Positions 6,547-16,362 are shown, counted from the first letter of the stretch. The stretch is DNA of 57,426 bases from an uncultured Anaerolineae bacterium (GCA_937943625.1 CALEAD010000045.1:1-57426); one strand, 5' to 3'. Translations and numbers: made by a program. Notes: generated by a model from the sequence alone, not told the origin.

Positions 6547-9500
6547 TCAAATTACGATTTTCCGCAGAGATTCGGCAGAGGAACTCGCCATCGCAAGTTG
6601 AAACGGCGCAAAGGCGGTCGTGGCCAGGGAGAGCAGTTCGGTGTGGTAAGTTTGGGCTTCGGCCGTCTCCCCCATCTCCTGATGCAATTTCATCATCCAC
6701 AAAAGTGATTCACCAATGAGAATCACATCGGGGCAGGAGCGTGCCAGGGCGAGTGCTTTGCGCGCGACAGCGAGGGATTTGGCGCGGCGATTTTCAGCGC
6801 GTAGAATTGCCGCCTGGGTGAGTTTTGCCAGGACCTGCTGCGGCGCTTCGCCGGAATCTTGCGCCTGACTGGTCAATGTTTCGAGCAGTTCCCGGTCTAT
6901 CGTGCTCGTATGCGCCTGGGCATAGAGCCATTCCAACTGCACGTTCTGGAGGAACTGCGGCACACCGCTGGACTGCGCGGCTTGAATAGCGCGCTGGTAC
7001 GCCGCGCTAGACTGCTCTACGTCCCCTTTCAGGCGCTGCACGCGGGCGCGGAACAGGGCAGCCAACATAAGAACCGCCTGCAAACCAAATGCGGCGGCCT
7101 CGTTCTCCAGCGCAGTAAGCGAATCAGATGGGGCGCATCCCCTGGCCAGGGCGGTGAAAGCCAGGTAAACCCGCATGAGCAACTGCCCATAGCGGCTTTC
7201 GACCTGCCTGGCAATCTCCAGCCCATGCGCAAAATCGGATAGCGCCTCGTTCAGGCGACCCAGGCGCAAAAAGGCTGCGCCGCGCCCGGCAAATTTGCCC
7301 CACATGCCAGGCAAGTACGAATCCCCGGCCACTTCGATGGCCTGGTCGTAGGTTTTGATAGCTTCGGAATAGCGCCCGCAATTGAGCGCAATTTGTCCCT
7401 GCATGGTCAGGGCGGCGGATTCGAGTCGGCGCAGACCGCCACGCCGCGCAAGTTCTACTGTTTTGGCGAGGGTTTCGCCCGCTCCGGCATAGTCCTGAAC
7501 GAAGACCAGCGCCGTGCCGAGGTGATTCAGGCTTTGGACAGTTTGCGCTGAGGGTTGGGTGAGGGGCTCTTCCAGCGCGAGCGCTTCGCGCAGGTCGCGA
7601 ATGGTTTCCGCATGTCGCCCCAACATGAGAGCGGCCATGCTGCGAATGTTGAGGGCACGGATGATAGCCTGTGAATCGGCCAGCGCGCGGGATAGCAAGA
7701 GAGATTCATCAGCGTACTGCCAGGCTTCGGCGTAACGGTCGCTGGTGTAGAGGGCATAGGCCAGGCGGGAGAGGGCATGAGCGCGCAAGGGAGGAAAATC
7801 AACAGCGAGACGCAGAGCTTCTTTCAGGAGCGGCAGCGCGTCTGAGGCCTGCCCGCGATAATGGGCAATCACGCCGCGCTGGAGGGCAGCCAGGGCGCGC
7901 AGTTCGTGGCTTTCGAGCGAGGCATCGCCTGCCAGCAGGGATTCGGCGCGTTCAATCGCCTGCAAAGCCACGTCGAAGGCTGCCAGGTCGGTGTTTTCGC
8001 GGGCATCATCTAGCCAGAAGCGCGCAGCGAGCAGGGGAAAACCAGCACTCTGGTAATGTGCGGCAATGCGACCGGCAAATCCGCTCTCGCCCGCGTGAAC
8101 CTGCTGCAGGGCCAGGGCAGTCTGCTGGTGAAGGGAAGCAGCGCGCGCAGGGGGAATCGCTTCGAGGATGATTTGATGGATCAGCTGATGGGGAAAGGCA
8201 TAGTCTGCCGCGCCCGGCTGAGCGGATTCGGACAGAAAGCGGTTGGCAAATAAGCCATCAAGCGCGGCAGCATACGCCGAATCTGGCCAGACAAGCGAGG
8301 CTTGCAGCTCGCGGTCAAAAAACGAAAAACCGAGCAGGGCCGCCGCTTCGAGCATATCGCGCCCGGCGCTAGTCAACCCTTCCAGGCGCTGAACAATCGA
8401 ATCACGCAGGTTAGGCAGGGAGGGGCGCACTCCCCGCGCCTGGCGGATGGTTTCGGCGGCTTCTCGCAATAGCAGCGGCAGACCCCTGGCGTAGTGGGTC
8501 AGTTCTTCGTAGAGCGAGGGCGGCAGCGTTTCTTCGCGCAGCAGGGTTTTCAGCATTAGCTGTGTTTCTTCTTCGCTAAACGTTTGCAGCGGAATCTCGA
8601 CCAGGGCGCGTCGCTGGCGCAAAGCGCGTTTGAGTTGCAAGAGTAGCGGGGGCAGTTCTTGTAGGCGGTGCGTAACGAGAATGAGCAGGGAAATCGCCGG
8701 GCTGGTTTCGGTCAGTTCGCGTAGCACTTCTAGCGAGGGGTCATCGGCCCAGTGCGCGTCTTCGAGAATCAGGATGAGCGGACGAGCCAGCGCCAGAGCG
8801 TGAAAGGCCTGCCGCAGAGCGGCGCGCAATTCGCCAGCATTCGGTTGGGAAACGGCCAGCAGGCCGGGCCTGAGCAGGGCAAGGTCGGGGACGAGCGGCA
8901 ATAGGCGGTTCAACCATTCCGGCAGAATCTCCTCGCTGCGGGCCAGTAGAGGTGCGGCGGCGTTGAGAATCTGTCCCCAGGGCGCGTATGGACGGGGCGG
9001 GGAATTGTTTATTGCTGGCAGGCAGGAAGCCCACAGGACGCGCGGCGCGGATTCCCCGGTGTTCTTGGCCAGGCGGCGCAGGGCTTCTTGCAGAAGCGCT
9101 GTCTTGCCGACCCCTGCCGGGCCGGAGATGAACACAGCCCGTCCCTGTCCGTTGACCAAACTGTGGAACAGGGTGTTGAGATGCTCCAGTTCGAGTTCGC
9201 GGCTGATAAAGAGAGGTATGGCGGCCTTTTGAGGCGCAGCCAGGCGTACCAGGCGGTTGTGCAGGATGTCGCTGTAGAGCGTCATCGTCTCGGGCATGGG
9301 TTGGGTCTGGAGTTCGCGCTCCAATTCGCGCGCCAGGGTCTGGTAAGTTGCAAGTGCAGCAGTACGGTTGCCGGTTTGAGCTTCCAGGGTCATCTTCAAA
9401 CGGACGGCTTCTTCGTCCCAGGGGTCAGTCAGCAGCAGGCGGCGCACCCATCCAAGGGCGCGGGACAAATCGCCTCGTTCCGCATAGGCCTGTGCCAGAT

Positions 9501-9969
9501 TTTTGAGCAGCGAAAGGAGCCGCTCGCGCAAGGCTTCACGCCGGATAATGACAAAATCATCTCCGCCAATTTCAGTGAATAGGCCGTCGCGATACAGTTC
9601 GACGGCGCGTTCCATCTCTTTGAGGCTCTCTCCGGCCTGCTCAAAAGCGGTCACATCTACCCAAACAAGCGCAGAAGCGTGCCAGGAGACAATCTGCGGC
9701 GCGATGAACAACAGGTCGCGCGCCGGAGGCGGCAGTAGGTTGCGGACAAGGTACAGGTGACGGCGCAGGTTGGCAAGCGCTTCGGCTTCGGGTTCATCGG
9801 GCCAGAGCGTAAAAGCCAGGTTCTTGCGGGGGAGTGTTTCTCCGGGCTGCAACACCAACCGCGCAAGCAAGCAGAGCAGGCTCTCTCGACGGGGCAGGGG
9901 GTAGGTCTGCCCGCCATACTCCAGGCGAGGTTTGCCAAAAAAGAAGAAGTGGACGAGGGTGGTCTGCAC
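6547..9969 (-). CDS. BTAD/SARP-like regulator with AAA ATPase and TPR
   Basis: A 1140-residue transcriptional regulator. Residues 1-100 form an OmpR-type winged helix ([12 protein letters not shown] in the recognition region). About 110-245 form the bacterial transcriptional activation domain (BTAD). About 260-520 form a STAND-type AAA ATPase with Walker A in [16 protein letters not shown] and Walker B in [13 protein letters not shown]. The remainder (about 600-1130) is TPR-rich helical repeats. This is the AfsR-like architecture. The start is a GTG; a TAGTAT hexamer ends 7 nt before it. Identical heptamer direct repeats occur behind the gene (6509-6541) and about 0.8 kb upstream (10749-10781), suggesting it activates the lipoprotein and beta-helix genes (inference). 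The gene lacks ACGGCCGT. Confidence 0.9.
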   Translation of the reverse strand: MQTTLVHFFFFGKPRLEYGGQTYPLPRRESLLCLLARLVLQPGETLPRKNLAFTLWPDEPEAEALANLRRHLYLVRNLLPPPARDLLFIAPQIVSWHASALVWVDVTAFEQAGESLKEMERAVELYRDGLFTEIGGDDFVIIRREALRERLLSLLKNLAQAYAERGDLSRALGWVRRLLLTDPWDEEAVRLKMTLEAQTGNRTAALATYQTLARELERELQTQPMPETMTLYSDILHNRLVRLAAPQKAAIPLFISRELELEHLNTLFHSLVNGQGRAVFISGPAGVGKTALLQEALRRLAKNTGESAPRVLWASCLPAINNSPPRPYAPWGQILNAAAPLLARSEEILPEWLNRLLPLVPDLALLRPGLLAVSQPNAGELRAALRQAFHALALARPLILILEDAHWADDPSLEVLRELTETSPAISLLILVTHRLQELPPLLLQLKRALRQRRALVEIPLQTFSEEETQLMLKTLLREETLPPSLYEELTHYARGLPLLLREAAETIRQARGVRPSLPNLRDSIVQRLEGLTSAGRDMLEAAALLGFSFFDRELQASLVWPDSAYAAALDGLFANRFLSESAQPGAADYAFPHQLIHQIILEAIPPARAASLHQQTALALQQVHAGESGFAGRIAAHYQSAGFPLLAARFWLDDARENTDLAAFDVALQAIERAESLLAGDASLESHELRALAALQRGVIAHYRGQASDALPLLKEALRLAVDFPPLRAHALSRLAYALYTSDRYAEAWQYADESLLLSRALADSQAIIRALNIRSMAALMLGRHAETIRDLREALALEEPLTQPSAQTVQSLNHLGTALVFVQDYAGAGETLAKTVELARRGGLRRLESAALTMQGQIALNCGRYSEAIKTYDQAIEVAGDSYLPGMWGKFAGRGAAFLRLGRLNEALSDFAHGLEIARQVESRYGQLLMRVYLAFTALARGCAPSDSLTALENEAAAFGLQAVLMLAALFRARVQRLKGDVEQSSAAYQRAIQAAQSSGVPQFLQNVQLEWLYAQAHTSTIDRELLETLTSQAQDSGEAPQQVLAKLTQAAILRAENRRAKSLAVARKALALARSCPDVILIGESLLWMMKLHQEMGETAEAQTYHTELLSLATTAFAPFQLAMASSSAESLRKIVI

Positions 9970-10748
9970 AGGCGGTATACTAAAAATTGTAGTAACTGTT
10001 CAGCCTCTCAAGACCTGACAGGCTTTCATCTTTGACGAGGTATCGTGCTGGTAGATACCTGTCAGGTCTGAATGGTTACAAATTGTGCAAATTGGCGGGA
10101 GTCCTGGGAACGTGGTGGGTAATAGACCAAAATAAGGGAAAAAACTGTAACTCCCAAATGAAATGATAATGCCCGGGAAGAAAGTGGTCAAGTAACAGCC
10201 CGCAATAACAGCAATTCTCAATTTGACCCTTTTTTGGGGTGACATCCCTCATCACTCGCCAGAAACATTCGCTAAGTGCATTGCTTACAAGTTAAGTTGA
10301 TTGATGATTTGTCAAGGGCTATTGCCAACCTTTTTCCGTCGTTTGCACAGGGCAAGTAGGCCGCCTGGTTGTCGCCCCCATTCCTCAACCCCCTTCCCAC
10401 CGCGGGGGAGGGGTAGGGGGGCCGCTGTGAATCAATTATGGAGGCAACCCAGGTTGGCCAATGAAGTGGGGCAAGACAGGGCTTGACAAAATGAAAGGTA
10501 AGGAGCAAGTTCGTTTAGTTACCACTGAACTCTAAACTCAAGTGAACTAATCCCTTCCGCTGGAATTACGCTGAAGGCGGGCGTTCCATCCTGTGCCTGG
10601 AAGTGTATGCCGATGGGGCGCCGTCACTGGCGCCAACGGCGTCAATAACTCGCTCACCCTCGCCCAGCTCTGGACGATGATCACGCTGGGGCGACACGGG
10701 CTGATGGTGCCGCGCCTGCACTGACACGATTTTCAGCGGCAAGTTCCT
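9970..10748. other. Long intergenic region between divergent genes
   Basis: No convincing gene. It holds an inverted repeat (10011-10069), a GC-rich C-tract/G-tract hairpin near 10382-10420 of a common intergenic type, and a short open stretch ending at about 10724 (SLTLAQLWTMITLG...) that I cannot assign and that may be a gene relic. ORFs on either strand here are short and lack ribosome-binding sites. Confidence 0.5.
10011..10069. repeat. Inverted repeat AGACCTGACAGG
   Basis: 12-bp perfect arms AGACCTGACAGG (10011-10022) and CCTGTCAGGTCT (10058-10069) separated by 35 nt. This looks like a small mobile-type inverted repeat or paired REP element upstream of the BTAD gene. Confidence 0.6.
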
Positions 10749-10781
10749 GAGGACGTTTTGAGGACGCTCCCCCGGTATAGT
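10749..10781 (+). promoter_or_regulatory. SARP-type promoter: two GAGGACG heptamers and TATAGT
   Basis: GAGGACG (10749-10755), TTTT, GAGGACG (10760-10766), 9-nt gap, TATAGT (10776-10781). Spacing is identical to the minus-strand site at 6509-6541, and the shared block extends to CCTGAGGACGTTT plus GAGGACGC. It points at the CSLREA protein gene (start 10903), leaving a leader of about 115 nt. Confidence 0.75.
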
Positions 10782-10848
10782 GGGATTGTGACGGCCGAAA
10801 CCATGCTGATCAAACCATTTCAAGAGTAATTTCTGGGTCATGATTGAG

Positions 10849-10886
10849 CCAGAAACCCTACATTATTCCAGAAACCCTACATTATT
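10849..10886 (+). repeat. 19-bp perfect tandem repeat in leader
   Basis: CCAGAAACCCTACATTATT occurs twice head to tail in the predicted 5' leader of the beta-helix gene, ending just before its AGGAG site. Confidence 0.85.
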
Positions 10887-10902
10887 ATCAGGAGACTTTA
10901 TT

Positions 10903-12696
10903 ATGAAACCCATAACCTTGTTTTTTTTCTCAGTTATCCTGCTGGCTTCGCTGGTCCTGGCCAGCCAGGGCACGCCGCCGGCGTATGCGGCGAGCTATGT
11001 TGTCAACTCACTGGCAGATAACACTGTAGGCGATGGCTTCTGCACCCTGCGCGAAGCCATTGAGAGCGCGAATAACGCCGGGAACGGCGACTGCGGCCCA
11101 AACAGCAACGCCAACGATACCATCACCTTCAACGTTAGCGGCACGATTACGCTTAATTCGACCTTACCCAACATTGTGAACGGACAGGGAACGTTAACAA
11201 TTGACGGCGGCGGAAACATCATCATCAGCGGCAATAATCTCGTGCGGGTGATGTTTGTCAGTAACCTCGCAGATCTCACCCTGCAAAACCTGACGATTGC
11301 AAACGGCAAAGCCACTAGTGGCAATGGTGCTGGCGTCTACATCAACACCGGTGGCACGCTGGCGGTCATCAACAGTGTCTTCTCGAACAACAGCTCTGAC
11401 AGTGGCAACGGGGGGGGCATCTACAACAACAACGGCACGGTGACGGTCAGTAACAGCAACTTCTCTGACAATAGCGCCGCTGCTGCCGGCGGTATCTATA
11501 ACAACAATGCTGGCACGCTGACGGTGATTAACAGCTTCTTTTTCAACAACACTGCCACTGTTGGCGATGGGGGTGCTATCACGAACTTTGGCACGCTGAT
11601 GGTAAATGACACGACCTTTATGCAGAACATCGCGTTGGCTGGCGGCGGTATCGCCAACTTTGGTGGCGGTACCCTAAATGTAAGTGGTAGCATCTTCGGC
11701 AGTAACAACGCTATCAGTGGTGGCGGCATCGTCAACTATGGTTCAGCTACGTTGACAGTCATAGATACGCAATTCTCTGACAACAATAGTGACGCCGGTA
11801 ATGGCGGCGGCATTTGGAACGATGGCACACTGACTGCGATCAGCAGCCTCTTCTACAGTAATAGTGCCAGTGTGGGTGGTGGCATCCATAACCAGAGTGG
11901 CACGGTGAATGTGACTGTTAGCACCTTCTCTGAAAATGGCGCTGGCGTCAACGGCGGCGGTATCAACAACTTCGGCGGCACGGTGAATGTGACCAACAGC
12001 ATCTTTGTCAGCAACGGCGCTGGCACTGGCATTGGCAATGGTGGTGGCATCAACAACATCAGCACGCTGACGGTCACGGGCAGCACCTTCTCTGGAAATA
12101 GCGCCACTACAAATGGCGGCGGTATCAATAACATCGGTACGCTGAATGTGACCAACAGCACTTTCTACGCTAACAGTGTCCTCAACAGCAACGGGGGCGG
12201 CATCAACAACGGCGCCGGCACACTGAATGTGACCAACAGCACTTTTTCTGCCAACATGGCTAACGGTGGCGGCGGCATCTACATCGCGAGCATCAGCTCT
12301 AGCGCAACGCTCAAGAACACCCTCATCGCCAACAGCACGAGCGGCGGAGATTGTGTCACTTTCATCGGGTTGAGCAGCAGCAATAACAACCTTATCGAAG
12401 ATAGCACCAACGCCTGCGGTATGGTCCACGGTATGAACGGCAACATCGTTGGCCAGGACCCCAACCTCGGCGCGCTGACCGGTGCACCCGCTTACTTCCT
12501 ACTTAACCCGGGTAGCCCGGCGATAGATGCAGGTGACAATGCCACTTGCGCTGCCCCGCCGGTCAACAGTCAGTCGCAAAACGGCGTAACCCGCCCCAAA
12601 GATGGGGATAACAACGGATCACCGATTTGTGACATCGGCTCCTATGAAGCAGAATCGCAAACCCAGCTTTACCTGCCCTTGATTCTCCGGCCATAG
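10903..12696 (+). CDS. Secreted CSLREA right-handed beta-helix protein
   Basis: A 597-residue exported protein. A signal peptide (about 1-30, ending near PAYAA) precedes a CSLREA-type domain (NTVGDGFCTLREAIESANN). A long parallel beta-helix follows (about 110-510) made of repeats of the form GGGI-N-N-GTLTV-NS-F--N-A. The C-terminus has a CAAPP...DIGSYE segment and ends in LYLPLILRP, a tail often seen on Chloroflexota exported proteins. The ATG at 10903 follows CAGGAG; the ORF from 10840 would put a polar extension before the signal. The protein is probably surface-located, for adhesion or polysaccharide contact (inference). A SARP-type promoter lies 120 nt upstream, and a hairpin follows the gene. 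Confidence 0.9.
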   Translation: MKPITLFFFSVILLASLVLASQGTPPAYAASYVVNSLADNTVGDGFCTLREAIESANNAGNGDCGPNSNANDTITFNVSGTITLNSTLPNIVNGQGTLTIDGGGNIIISGNNLVRVMFVSNLADLTLQNLTIANGKATSGNGAGVYINTGGTLAVINSVFSNNSSDSGNGGGIYNNNGTVTVSNSNFSDNSAAAAGGIYNNNAGTLTVINSFFFNNTATVGDGGAITNFGTLMVNDTTFMQNIALAGGGIANFGGGTLNVSGSIFGSNNAISGGGIVNYGSATLTVIDTQFSDNNSDAGNGGGIWNDGTLTAISSLFYSNSASVGGGIHNQSGTVNVTVSTFSENGAGVNGGGINNFGGTVNVTNSIFVSNGAGTGIGNGGGINNISTLTVTGSTFSGNSATTNGGGINNIGTLNVTNSTFYANSVLNSNGGGINNGAGTLNVTNSTFSANMANGGGGIYIASISSSATLKNTLIANSTSGGDCVTFIGLSSSNNNLIEDSTNACGMVHGMNGNIVGQDPNLGALTGAPAYFLLNPGSPAIDAGDNATCAAPPVNSQSQNGVTRPKDGDNNGSPICDIGSYEAESQTQLYLPLILRP

Positions 12697-12722
12697 GGTC
12701 GAAAACGGTGTCTGATGTTCCG

Positions 12723-12756
12723 GGCCGTGCCGCTGATTTACCGCTGCGGCACGGCC
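12723..12756 (+). terminator. Stem-loop after the beta-helix gene
   Basis: GGCCGTGCCGC (12723-12733) pairs with GCGGCACGGCC (12746-12756) across a 12-nt loop, followed by a short T run. It begins 27 nt after the stop. The right arm runs into an ACGGCCGT palindrome. Confidence 0.6.
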
Positions 12757-12905
12757 GTTTACATCACGGTTATGGTAGGCGTGACCCAGGGCAATTCTGC
12801 GCCTGGCACGTCGCTCGTCTGGCAAAGGCCAGACTTCAGTCAGAACAAGCTACACGTGCGCATTATCTCTATTGAATTCACTGCTACTGGGGTGACATCC
12901 TGACC

Positions 12906-13106
12906 ATGAGCAAGCCGCGTCGTGAAGTCACCTACGTCTTGCGTATCTGGCAGGAGCCGAGCAAGGTTTCTCCCCCCGGCGAGTGGCGTGGCATGCTGCG
13001 CTCGCTGGACGGCCGTCAGGAAAGGCTTTTCAAATCGGCAGAGGAACTTTGGCGGCTGCTGACTGAGAGCGAGGTTGCCACCAACCCTGGAACCGTAAAA
13101 GAGTAA
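12906..13106 (+). CDS. Small conserved hypothetical protein
   Basis: A 66-residue soluble protein: YVLRIWQEP, a proline-rich turn, EWRGMLRSLDG, then FKSAEELWRLL. The alternation of a two-stranded beta unit (RIW...WRGMLRSL) and a terminal helix resembles small proteins common in Chloroflexota and Cyanobacteria with no assigned function. The Shine-Dalgarno is weak (GGGGTG about 13 nt upstream). It sits between the beta-helix gene and the convergent end of the Mrp operon. Confidence 0.6.
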   Translation: MSKPRREVTYVLRIWQEPSKVSPPGEWRGMLRSLDGRQERLFKSAEELWRLLTESEVATNPGTVKE

Positions 13107-13165
13107 GGGTAACTTTTGATGGATAGACGACTTTGCCCTGGTGAACGGGGGTAGACAACCGCAAC

Positions 13166-14866
13166 CTATTCCCCAAACCAGAGCGAAAACAACATCGCTA
13201 AAGCCAAAACTAGCAGGGCGCTTCCGGCAATGATCCAGTTCATGCGTAAACGCCGTTCCCAGCGATTGAGTTGGTCCGTAAGGGTGAGGAACGCTTGTTG
13301 AGGGGGAACGGCCGTTACCACCCGTTCCCCCAACGCTACCCATGCCCCCATTAACCGGACGCCAGCGCCTTGCAGCCGCCGCGCTGCCCAGGCCAGTGGC
13401 ACAACCAGATCGCCCGGCGGCGCCAGCGGCAGCGCCGGACCGCGCCAGAGGCGAGCCGCGCCCACTGCCAGCAGCCCGCCAGCCAGAATCGGCCAGACGA
13501 CCGTCCACCACTTCTCAGGCTTTAAGCTATCCTGCACGGCAGGCGCAGCCAGCGGCAGGATGAAGAGCAGCAGCGCCACGGCGCTGAGCAGCGCCAGCCA
13601 GATGCCCCACAGGGCGCGGGCGGGCGTTTTCTTCGCCGCCGGGCTGCGCCAGATAAGCCAGAGGAAGCGGGCCATCAGCAGCGTCGTGCCAACGGCCGCC
13701 AGCGAAAGCGGCAGTTCCAGCAGCGTCTTCCAATTGCCAGGCAGCGTTTCTACGGCCGTTTTCAGCGCCGTTTTCGCCACCGCGCCGCTGGTAAAGGGCA
13801 GCCCGGCCAGCGCCAGCGCGGGCAGGAGCAGCAGCGCGGGCACAGCTCTCCCGTTTCCGGCAAAGGCGACGCCGAGGAAGAGCGCCCCTTTGGCCAGGGC
13901 GTGATGAATGGCGTAGAGGAAAACGGCCGTTACCATCGCCACACCCGCCTGCCCCGTCAGCAGCCAGCCGCCCACGCCCACCATGATGAACCCCATCTGG
14001 CTGATGCTGGAATAAGCCAGCACCGTCTTCGGGTTGGTTTGCGAGACGCCCAGCGCTGCCCCGTAAAAGGCCGTCACCAGGCCAAGCAGAATGATCCAGC
14101 CGCCCCATTCCGGCGGCGTTCCGGCGGGGTGCAAAAAGCGCAGCCAGCCAAGCAGCCCCGCCTTAATCATTGCCCCGCTCAGCACGGCGCTGGCCGGGAT
14201 GGGGGCGGCCGGGTGCGCCAGCGGCAGCCAGAGGTGCAGGGCGACCACGCCCGCCTTGATGCCGAAGCTGATAAAAATCAGCGCGGCGCTGAGGTGACTG
14301 AGCGGCTGCCCTGCTAATTCGCTGAAAAGCAGCGTACCGCTGGCCATATAAATCTGGGCCAGGCTGGCGAACAGAATGACCTCGCCCACCACCACCAGGA
14401 TGATGTAGACGCCACCGGCGTAACGCGCTTCCGCGTCGCCGGTGTGGACGACCAGGCCGTAGGAGGCAAAGCTCATCAGGGCAAACCAGAGGTAGTAGCC
14501 GGTCATGTTGCCGGTGAGGATCAGGCCGAAGTTTCCGGCCATCGCCAGCAGGTAGAAGGCGAAGAAGCGCGGTCGGCGCACGTTGTTTTGCAAGTAGCTG
14601 GCGGCGAACAGCCCGGCTGCCAGCCAAAGTAGCGTCGTGAAGAGCAAAAAGGGCTGCGCCGTCTCGTCCAGGATGAATTGGGAGCCAAGTAGCAGCCAGG
14701 GGAATTCAACCGACGCGCCGATGGGGAGGAAAACGGCCGTTACCAACCCCGGTAACGCCGCCCAACTCGCCAGTGGCAGTAGCGCTTTCGGCCACGCCAG
14801 CTGCAAAAGGCCAAACGTCAATGGCAGGAGCCAGGTTAAAGTGAGCAGCGTTGCTTCAAGCGTCAT
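13166..14866 (-). CDS. Mrp/NuoL-like antiporter subunit, third copy
   Basis: A 566-residue protein with about 14 membrane helices, of the NuoL/NuoM/MrpA-D proton-conducting family (Proton_antipo_M). Conserved lysines in helices 7 and 8 are visible in FGIKAGVVALHLWLPLAHP and GAMIKAGLLGW, and the helix-12 lysine in HHALAKGALFLG. The glutamate normally found in helix 5 (FWELMS) is alanine here (LWFALMSFASYGLV). The start is ATG 14866, overlapping the stop of the upstream subunit by 4 nt. It is the last gene of the nine-gene operon. It is shorter than MrpA, whose C-terminal parts are separate genes here. Confidence 0.88.
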   Translation of the reverse strand: MTLEATLLTLTWLLPLTFGLLQLAWPKALLPLASWAALPGLVTAVFLPIGASVEFPWLLLGSQFILDETAQPFLLFTTLLWLAAGLFAASYLQNNVRRPRFFAFYLLAMAGNFGLILTGNMTGYYLWFALMSFASYGLVVHTGDAEARYAGGVYIILVVVGEVILFASLAQIYMASGTLLFSELAGQPLSHLSAALIFISFGIKAGVVALHLWLPLAHPAAPIPASAVLSGAMIKAGLLGWLRFLHPAGTPPEWGGWIILLGLVTAFYGAALGVSQTNPKTVLAYSSISQMGFIMVGVGGWLLTGQAGVAMVTAVFLYAIHHALAKGALFLGVAFAGNGRAVPALLLLPALALAGLPFTSGAVAKTALKTAVETLPGNWKTLLELPLSLAAVGTTLLMARFLWLIWRSPAAKKTPARALWGIWLALLSAVALLLFILPLAAPAVQDSLKPEKWWTVVWPILAGGLLAVGAARLWRGPALPLAPPGDLVVPLAWAARRLQGAGVRLMGAWVALGERVVTAVPPQQAFLTLTDQLNRWERRLRMNWIIAGSALLVLALAMLFSLWFGE

Positions 14867-16362
14867 GGCCCATACTCCCGATCCACAATAATCTCCACCC
14901 AGTGCAGCAGCCCGATGGGCAGATTCGCCAAAATGCCCAACAGGACAATGAAAATGCCGGTGATTACGGGCGGCAGCAGCAGCATCCAGTGGGTTTCTAA
15001 ACGGCCGTCGCGGTAATAATCCTTCGCCCATTTCCCCTGCTGCGGCTTAAACCAGGCGCGGTAGAGGATGGGCAGAAAATAGCCTGCGTTCAGCAGACTG
15101 CTCAGGACCAGCACGCCAATCACCCAATCTGCCTGGGCTGCCAGCGCGCCAGAGCCGAGGAACCATTTGCTGATGAAACCGGCCGTAGGCGGCACGCCAA
15201 TCATCCCCAGCGCGCCAAGGGTGAAAGCGGCTGTTGTCAGCGGCATCCGTCGCCCAATGCCATCCATCTTGCTGATCTTGTAAACGCCCAACGTCTCCGC
15301 GTAATTGCCCGCACCAAAGAAGAGCGTGATCTTCATCACCCCCTGGTGCACCAGGTGCAGCAGCCCGCCAATTGAGCCAATCGGCCCAAACAGCGCCACA
15401 CCCATGACAATATAGGAAACCTGGCTGACGGTGGAGTAGGCCAGCCGCCTCTTCATATCGTCCTGGAAGAGGGCAAAGACAGAGCCGGTCACAACGGTGA
15501 AACAGGCAACGACGAGCAACGGGGTGAGCAGCCCTAATTCTTGCGTCAAATTGATGCCGTACAGGTCGTACACAATGCGCACGATGCCAAAAGCGCCGGC
15601 CTTGACGACGGCAACGGCGTGCAGCAGCGCGCTCACCGGCGCGGGAGCGACCATTGCGCGCGGCAGCCAGCCATGCAGCGGCACAAAGGCGCTCTTCACC
15701 CCCAATGCCCCCATAAACATGAAGAAAATCAGGCTAAAGAGACGAGCGTTTTCTGTCCCGATTCCGTTGATTGCGCCGCCATCTACAAATTCCACCGGAC
15801 CGGCCAGGGTGTAAAAGAGGATGGTGGCCACCAATAGCACCGCGCCGCCGGTGAGCGTATAGGCCAGATAGGTGCGCCCGCCGCGCAGCGAATCTTCTGT
15901 GCCGCGATGGACTACCAGCGGATAGGTGCAAATCGTCAGCAGTTCGTAGAAGATGAAGAAGGTGAGCAGGTTGCCTGCCAGGGCGATGCCCATGGTGGCG
16001 CTGACGCAGAGGGAGAAGAAGCCAAAGAAGCGGCTGCGGTTGGGCGACCCTTCCAGATAGCCGATGGCGTACAGCGTCGTCAAAAACCAGAGGCTGGCGG
16101 AGAGTATGACGAACAGAACGGACAGGGTGTCCAGACGCAGTACCAGGTCAAACGCCGGCAGCAGCGGCAGGCGTGTCTCGTAAATGACGCCCTGGTTCAA
16201 GCCGCCAACCATCACGGCAATCAGGTAGAATTTGGAAATCGCCCCCAGGATGTTCAGCGTCGTGCGGATGGGGCGGCTCTCTTCGCGCAGGAAGAAGATG
16301 ATGATGCCCGGCACGAAGGAGGTAAAGACAAGCAGCAGCGGCAGCGAGTTTTCCCAGGTCAT
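14863..16362 (-). CDS. Mrp antiporter subunit D-like (second copy)
   Basis: A 499-residue NuoM/MrpD-type membrane subunit with about 14 helices. The helix-5 glutamate is present (FFIFYELLTICTYPL), as are the helix-7 lysine (GALGVKSAFVPLHGWLP) and the helix-12 lysine (VHQGVMKITLFFGAG). Such subunits carry protons or sodium across the membrane in Mrp antiporters and complex I. The start ATG overlaps the upstream gene by 4 nt and its stop overlaps the next start, indicating coupled translation. Confidence 0.9.
   Translation of the reverse strand: MTWENSLPLLLVFTSFVPGIIIFFLREESRPIRTTLNILGAISKFYLIAVMVGGLNQGVIYETRLPLLPAFDLVLRLDTLSVLFVILSASLWFLTTLYAIGYLEGSPNRSRFFGFFSLCVSATMGIALAGNLLTFFIFYELLTICTYPLVVHRGTEDSLRGGRTYLAYTLTGGAVLLVATILFYTLAGPVEFVDGGAINGIGTENARLFSLIFFMFMGALGVKSAFVPLHGWLPRAMVAPAPVSALLHAVAVVKAGAFGIVRIVYDLYGINLTQELGLLTPLLVVACFTVVTGSVFALFQDDMKRRLAYSTVSQVSYIVMGVALFGPIGSIGGLLHLVHQGVMKITLFFGAGNYAETLGVYKISKMDGIGRRMPLTTAAFTLGALGMIGVPPTAGFISKWFLGSGALAAQADWVIGVLVLSSLLNAGYFLPILYRAWFKPQQGKWAKDYYRDGRLETHWMLLLPPVITGIFIVLLGILANLPIGLLHWVEIIVDREYGP

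Noticed and set aside
10570..10724. Open stretch ending in SLTLAQLWTMITLGRHGLM
   Set aside because: No start codon context and no recognisable family; kept only as a note in the intergenic entry.
11743..12429. 228-codon minus-strand ORF inside the beta-helix gene
   Set aside because: Its repeats (VGHIQ...VVDA) are simply the reverse reading of the beta-helix repeats.
12715..12903. 62-codon plus-strand ORF between the beta-helix gene and the small protein gene
   Set aside because: It begins inside a terminator hairpin and has no ribosome-binding site or family resemblance.
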